Assembly: GCA_958417225.1 (NCBI GenBank)
Contig: CATZCM010000042.1
Coordinates: 1 to 8,713 of the forward strand
Source of the DNA: an uncultured Eubacteriales bacterium
GTDB lineage: Bacteria > Bacillota > Clostridia > Oscillospirales > Acutalibacteraceae
Direction of reading: 5' to 3'
DNA length: 8,713 bases
Below the pieces are notes generated by a model. It was not told the DNA's origin, made no database searches, and was given only the letters and a program-made list of their open reading frames with translations. The position numbers and the translations under genes are program-made. Every line of letters begins with the position of its first letter. Within the stretch, counting starts at the first letter, position 1. Shown in pieces: positions 5,097-8,713 of the stretch.

Positions 5097-5406
5097 ATTT
5101 ATTTCAATGCTTGGACTTGCAAGAAAAGCCGGAAAGCTTGCAATTGGTTACGATGCGGTACGAGAGTCACTTTTTAAACATTCTGCGAGATTAGTAATTT
5201 TTACATGTGATGTGTCGGATAGGTCTTTCAATAAGGTAAAGTTACAGGCTATGCATAACGGACTACCTTTCTTGAAAATACGTGAGAAAATGAGTACGAC
5301 TGAATTTATGTTCGGAAAGAAAATTTCAGTAATGTCTGTGAATGATGATGGGTTTGCTAAAAAATTAATTAAACTGGAGGAAACAGTGTATGGTGATAAA
5401 ATATAG
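5089..5406 (+). CDS. ylxQ: YlxQ, L7Ae-family ribosomal/RNA-binding protein
   Basis: A 105-residue member of the L7Ae/L30e/S12e/Gadd45 family, which binds kink-turn RNA. The N-terminus FISMLGLARKAGKLAIG (4-20) and the late segment VNDDGFAKKL (84-93) are typical of YlxQ. Its exact cellular role is unclear even in model Firmicutes. I place the start at ATG 5089, within ATGAATAA where it overlaps the ylxR stop, because this gives the family N-terminus. The frame remains open upstream to 4966, but that part is antisense to nothing and merely reads ylxR out of frame. No good ribosome binding site is present, so coupling to ylxR is likely. The 3' end overlaps infB by 17 bases. Confidence 0.9.
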   Translation: MNKFISMLGLARKAGKLAIGYDAVRESLFKHSARLVIFTCDVSDRSFNKVKLQAMHNGLPFLKIREKMSTTEFMFGKKISVMSVNDDGFAKKLIKLEETVYGDKI

Positions 5407-8026
5407 AGTACATGAAGTTGCGAAAAACCTCGGAGTACCGGGGAAGGAAATAATAGCACTTATAAAAGAGCATTTTGGGGTGGAAAAAAAGCACCTTACG
5501 TCACTAAATGAAGATGAATTAAGTTTAGTGTTTGAGTACTTTACTCAAAAAAATCAAGTTGAAAGTTTTGATGAGTACTTTGCTAATGAATCAGATACCA
5601 AAAATGAAAAAATTGCGAAAAGTAAAGAAAAATCAGAACCAGCTTTGGATGAAAAGAAAATTCCTAAATTGAAAAGTGAGGGTATCCGCCAGGATAAAGA
5701 ATCGAAAGTTAAACTTGAGAAAAATGTAAAAAAGGAATCTACTGTAAAAAATAAATCAAATGATTCTATTGTGAAAAGTGTATCGAAAACTGAGCATACA
5801 AAAGTTTCAGAAAAGAAAAATCCAGTAGACAAAAAAATTACTGACAAGAAAGCTTCTGTGAAGGAATCGGAGCCTAAAAAGACTTTTGATAGAAAGGATT
5901 TTCTTAAGGACAATAAAGAAAAAAGAGATCATTTGCAAAATACTAAAAAGAATGTTTCGAAAAAGAATTCTGAACAATCTAAGCAAAATGACTATGTACA
6001 GAAAAAACAGGATAAAAATACCCAAAAGCTTGATAATAAGGAAATTCAGATCAAAAAACCACAAGGCAGAGTTGTGGACACAAGAACGGCTCAGGTTGAT
6101 ATAGAAAAGTATAATGAAAAGTATGATCGAATTGCTTCCGAAAAAATGCGCACTGACAATACAGTCAAAAAACAAAAAATAACACAAAAGTCACATCAAC
6201 GAAATAAACCAAAAAGTTCACGCAAGGAGACGGAAGCAGAAAGATTGAAGAGAATAGCCCTCGATCGTAAAAATAAACCAATTACAATTCAAATCCCTGA
6301 AGAGATTACTGTATCTGAATTGGCGCTGAGATTGAAAGCTACAGCTGCTGAAGTTATTAAAAAGCTTATGTTGATGGGAGTTATGGCTGGAATTAATGAT
6401 GTGATTGATTTCGATACGGCAAGCTTAGTTGCAATGGAGTTCCATGCCAAAGTCGAAAAAGAAGTTGTAGTTACTATAGAAGAGCGCATAATAGACGATA
6501 GAGAGGATGTTGAATCAGACTTAGTGCCACGTGCTCCGGTTGTTGTTGTGATGGGTCACGTTGACCATGGAAAGACTTCATTGCTCGATGCGATAAGAAA
6601 TACCCAAGTTACAACAACTGAAGCTGGTGGAATTACTCAGCATATTGGAGCGTATCGCGTGCAAATAAATAATAGAAAAATTACTTTCTTAGACACTCCA
6701 GGACATGAGGCATTTACTACGATGCGTGCAAGAGGTGCACAAGTTACTGATATAGCTATATTAGTAGTGGCGGCCGACGATGGAATCATGCCTCAGACAA
6801 TTGAAGCTATAAATCACGCAAAAGCTGCAGGAGTATCTACAGTAGTGGCAATAAATAAAATGGATAAACCGGGCGCTAATCCTGAAAATGTTAAACAACA
6901 ACTTACTGAGCATGAAATTGTTCCAGAAGAATGGGGTGGTGATGTGCCGTGCATTCCGGTATCGGCAAAAACTCATGATGGCATAGAGGAACTTTTAGAG
7001 ATGGTATTGTTGATTGCTGATATGAAGGAATTAAAGGCAAATCCAAATAGAGCAGCTAAAGGCACTGTTATTGAAGCAAGGCTTGATAAAGGGCGTGGTC
7101 CTGTGGCAAGTGTGCTTGTGCAGAATGGAACACTGCATGTTGGAGATACTTTAGTTGCCGGTACGTGTGTAGGCCGTGTGCGTGCTATGGTGAATGACCG
7201 AGGTGAAAGGGTTAAGGAAGCTTTACCGTCGGTTCCAGTGGAAATTACAGGTCTTGCTGAGGTGCCTGTAGGTGGAGATATTTTTAATGTTGTGTCGGAT
7301 GAGAAACTTGCTCGTGACCTGGTGGAGGATCGCAGAAATAAACAAAAAGAGGAAAAGTTTAAAGCACAAACAAAGGTTACTCTAGATAATTTGTTTGATC
7401 AGATGCAAAAGGGTGATATGAAAGAATTGAAAATAATTGTAAAAGCAGATGTTCAGGGATCTGTGGAAGCGGTGCGTCAATCACTTGAAAAATTGTCTAA
7501 TGATGAAGTAAGAGTAAATGTTATACATGGTGCTGTTGGTGCTATAAATGAATCGGATGTTATGTTGGCAAGTGCCTCAAATGCTATCATTGTAGGTTTC
7601 AATGTAAGACCGGAAGCAATTGCTCTTGATAATGCTAAAGCTAATGGGGTTGATTTAAGACTTTATAGAATAATATATGATTGCATTGAAGAAATTGAGG
7701 CTGCGATGAAGGGTATGTTAGCACCTAAATATCGTGAAGTTTTATTGGGAAGTGCTCAGTGCCGTCAGGTGTATAAAATTTCTAATGTGGGAACTATTTC
7801 AGGTAGTTATGTGCTTAGTGGTAAAATTATGAGAAATTCTGACATTAGAGTGGTGCGTGATGGAATAGTTATTGCGGAGGATAAGCTTGCATCACTTAGA
7901 AGATTTAAGGATGATGTTAAAGAAGTTGCGCAAGGTTATGAATGTGGTATTAGTCTTGAAAAATTCAATGATATAAAAGAAGGCGATGTATTTGAATCGT
8001 TTATCATGGAGGAGTATTCTGAATAG
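5390..8026 (+). CDS. infB: Translation initiation factor IF-2
   Basis: IF-2 is the GTPase that brings initiator fMet-tRNA to the 30S subunit and promotes subunit joining. The 878-residue protein starts with an IF2N module (about 1-52), then a Lys/Glu/Ser/Asn-rich, probably unstructured linker (about 55-290), then a second IF2N module (about 296-352). The G domain follows with all GTPase motifs: GHVDHGKTS (389-397), GGITQH (413-418), DTPGH (435-439), NKMD (489-492) and SAK (525-527). Domains II, III and IV complete it, the last binding the tRNA. ATG at 5390 is preceded by GGAGG (5376-5380) nine bases upstream and lies within the end of ylxQ. Its stop TAG is inside the rbfA ribosome binding site. 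The linker is much more A-rich than the rest, which reflects its lysine content. Confidence 0.97.
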   Translation: MVIKYRVHEVAKNLGVPGKEIIALIKEHFGVEKKHLTSLNEDELSLVFEYFTQKNQVESFDEYFANESDTKNEKIAKSKEKSEPALDEKKIPKLKSEGIRQDKESKVKLEKNVKKESTVKNKSNDSIVKSVSKTEHTKVSEKKNPVDKKITDKKASVKESEPKKTFDRKDFLKDNKEKRDHLQNTKKNVSKKNSEQSKQNDYVQKKQDKNTQKLDNKEIQIKKPQGRVVDTRTAQVDIEKYNEKYDRIASEKMRTDNTVKKQKITQKSHQRNKPKSSRKETEAERLKRIALDRKNKPITIQIPEEITVSELALRLKATAAEVIKKLMLMGVMAGINDVIDFDTASLVAMEFHAKVEKEVVVTIEERIIDDREDVESDLVPRAPVVVVMGHVDHGKTSLLDAIRNTQVTTTEAGGITQHIGAYRVQINNRKITFLDTPGHEAFTTMRARGAQVTDIAILVVAADDGIMPQTIEAINHAKAAGVSTVVAINKMDKPGANPENVKQQLTEHEIVPEEWGGDVPCIPVSAKTHDGIEELLEMVLLIADMKELKANPNRAAKGTVIEARLDKGRGPVASVLVQNGTLHVGDTLVAGTCVGRVRAMVNDRGERVKEALPSVPVEITGLAEVPVGGDIFNVVSDEKLARDLVEDRRNKQKEEKFKAQTKVTLDNLFDQMQKGDMKELKIIVKADVQGSVEAVRQSLEKLSNDEVRVNVIHGAVGAINESDVMLASASNAIIVGFNVRPEAIALDNAKANGVDLRLYRIIYDCIEEIEAAMKGMLAPKYREVLLGSAQCRQVYKISNVGTISGSYVLSGKIMRNSDIRVVRDGIVIAEDKLASLRRFKDDVKEVAQGYECGISLEKFNDIKEGDVFESFIMEEYSE

Positions 8027-8040
8027 GTGGTGATAAAATA

Positions 8041-8373
8041 ATGTCAGGTCATAGAATTGGAAGAATTACAGAAGATATAAAAAGAGAACTTACTGCAGTG
8101 ATGAGAGAAGTTAAAGACCCTCGTGTGCATAAAGGGTTTATTAGTGTGGTAAGGGTAGATGTTACAAATGATCTTTCATATGCGACAGTGTATGTGAGCT
8201 CTCTTCAGGGACTTGATAGTGCAAAGGAAGCGGTGGAAGGCTTGAAATCTGCCGAGGGATTTATTAAGCGTGAGATTGGTCATAGGGTTAAGATACGTCA
8301 TATGCCGTCTTTTGTGTTTAAAGCTACGGATTCCATAGAATATAGTGCTCGTATCTCAGATTTGTTGAAGTAG
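8041..8373 (+). CDS. rbfA: 30S ribosome-binding factor RbfA
   Basis: RbfA is a small KH-fold protein that binds the 30S subunit near helix 1 of 16S rRNA during late maturation and is important for growth in the cold. The 110 residues fit the family. Recognisable parts are HRIGRITEDIKREL (4-17), VKDPRVHKGFISVV, the A-x-G kink in SAEGFIKREI and the closing SIEYSARISDLLK. ATG at 8041 follows AGGTGGTGA (8025-8033), which overlaps the infB stop. It is the last gene of the operon, since a strong terminator begins ten bases after the stop. The ylxP gene found between infB and rbfA in B. subtilis is absent here, as are the frequently following nrnA and truB. Confidence 0.95.
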   Translation: MSGHRIGRITEDIKRELTAVMREVKDPRVHKGFISVVRVDVTNDLSYATVYVSSLQGLDSAKEAVEGLKSAEGFIKREIGHRVKIRHMPSFVFKATDSIEYSARISDLLK

Positions 8374-8383
8374 TGCCTGTTAC

Positions 8384-8427
8384 AAAAAATCTTGAACTGT
8401 TTTTTTAGAATGGTTCAAGATTTTTTT
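8384..8427 (+). terminator. Intrinsic terminator of the nusA-infB operon
   Basis: AAAAAATCTTGAAC (8384-8397) and GTTCAAGATTTTTT (8413-8426) form a perfect 14-bp stem with a 15-base loop, ending in seven T. The A-run on the left arm means it could also stop minus-strand transcripts coming from beyond 8428. Confidence 0.9.
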
Positions 8428-8555
8428 GAATAGTTGTACTATGGAATTAGAGAGCATATTTGGTAATAGCGGGGAAGATTGAGAACAAAGTAGGAAAATA
8501 TACTAATTTCCGAAAATTCAGTTATAAAAACGATGATTGTTACCACTTTTTGTTT

Positions 8556-8595
8556 TAATGCGATAAAGGGTATTTTGTCAAATAATGTGATAAAG
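8556..8595 (+). repeat. 13-bp direct repeat in the intergenic region
   Basis: TAATGCGATAAAG (8556-8568) and TAATGTGATAAAG (8583-8595) differ by one base and start 27 bases apart. They flank and overlap a possible promoter. The 8428-8713 stretch otherwise contains no gene I can support. Its longest small frames are under 20 codons and lack ribosome binding sites. Confidence 0.35.
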
Positions 8596-8604
8596 ACATA
8601 CAAT
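8575..8604 (+). promoter_or_regulatory. Possible promoter for a gene beyond the window
   Basis: TTGTCA (8575-8580, five of six) and TACAAT (8599-8604, five of six) are 18 bases apart. The second copy of the 13-bp repeat lies in the spacer. The gene it might drive is not in the window. Confidence 0.35.
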
Positions 8605-8713
8605 AAGGTCGATTTAACTAATTTTTATATGGTATTGTTAAGTACGAAAAATAAAGTGAATATGAAATTTTTACATACAATCATAAAATAATGCTTGTAT
8701 ATGAATTTTATAA

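Noticed and set aside
5554..6187. Minus-strand open frames opposite the infB linker
   Set aside because: They are hydrophobic or Ser/Phe-rich mirror images of the lysine-rich linker coding, with no ribosome binding sites or recognisable domains.

Overview
The window is A+T-rich bacterial chromosome from a low-GC Gram-positive organism, most likely a member of the Clostridia. The evidence is the gene order rimP-nusA-ylxR-ylxQ-infB-rbfA, strong GAGGTGA or GGAGG ribosome binding sites, TTG start codons, a NusA without C-terminal acidic repeats, sigmaA-type promoters, and tRNA genes that encode their own CCA end. I cannot name the genus.

Region 1 (1-260) holds a single tRNA-Ala (anticodon CGC) gene with its own near-consensus promoter and terminator. 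Region 2 (260-2357) is a two-gene shikimate/chorismate operon. It encodes a shikimate kinase/3-dehydroquinate synthase fusion (AroKB) overlapped by a small monofunctional AroQ-class chorismate mutase. Both genes use TTG starts, and the operon ends in a strong stem-loop that also works on the other strand. Together they supply two steps on the way to chorismate and the first step from chorismate towards Phe and Tyr.

Region 3 (2303-2602, minus strand) is the most unusual part. It is a monocistronic gene for a 54-residue peptide with a classical double-glycine leader and a cysteine-free, Asn-rich 35-residue core. Its promoter is a perfect consensus, and no exporter or modifying enzyme is visible nearby. 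Region 4 (2770-2974, minus strand) is a tRNA-Thr (anticodon CGT) gene, also with a perfect-consensus promoter and a terminator.

Region 5 (about 3050-8427) is the nusA-infB operon of transcription elongation, translation initiation and 30S maturation factors. Its genes are tightly packed or overlapping and it ends in a terminator right after rbfA. Before rimP lies a terminator-like hairpin with an interrupted U-tract, consistent with attenuation of the nusA operon. A ten-codon leader reading frame with its own ribosome binding site runs through the hairpin and stops at the rimP ribosome binding site. Region 6 (8428-8713) has no recognisable gene, only a 13-bp direct repeat and a possible promoter.

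No CRISPR array, insertion sequence, phage gene or known riboswitch was seen. The best candidates for something new are the orphan double-glycine peptide and the leader architecture of the nusA operon.
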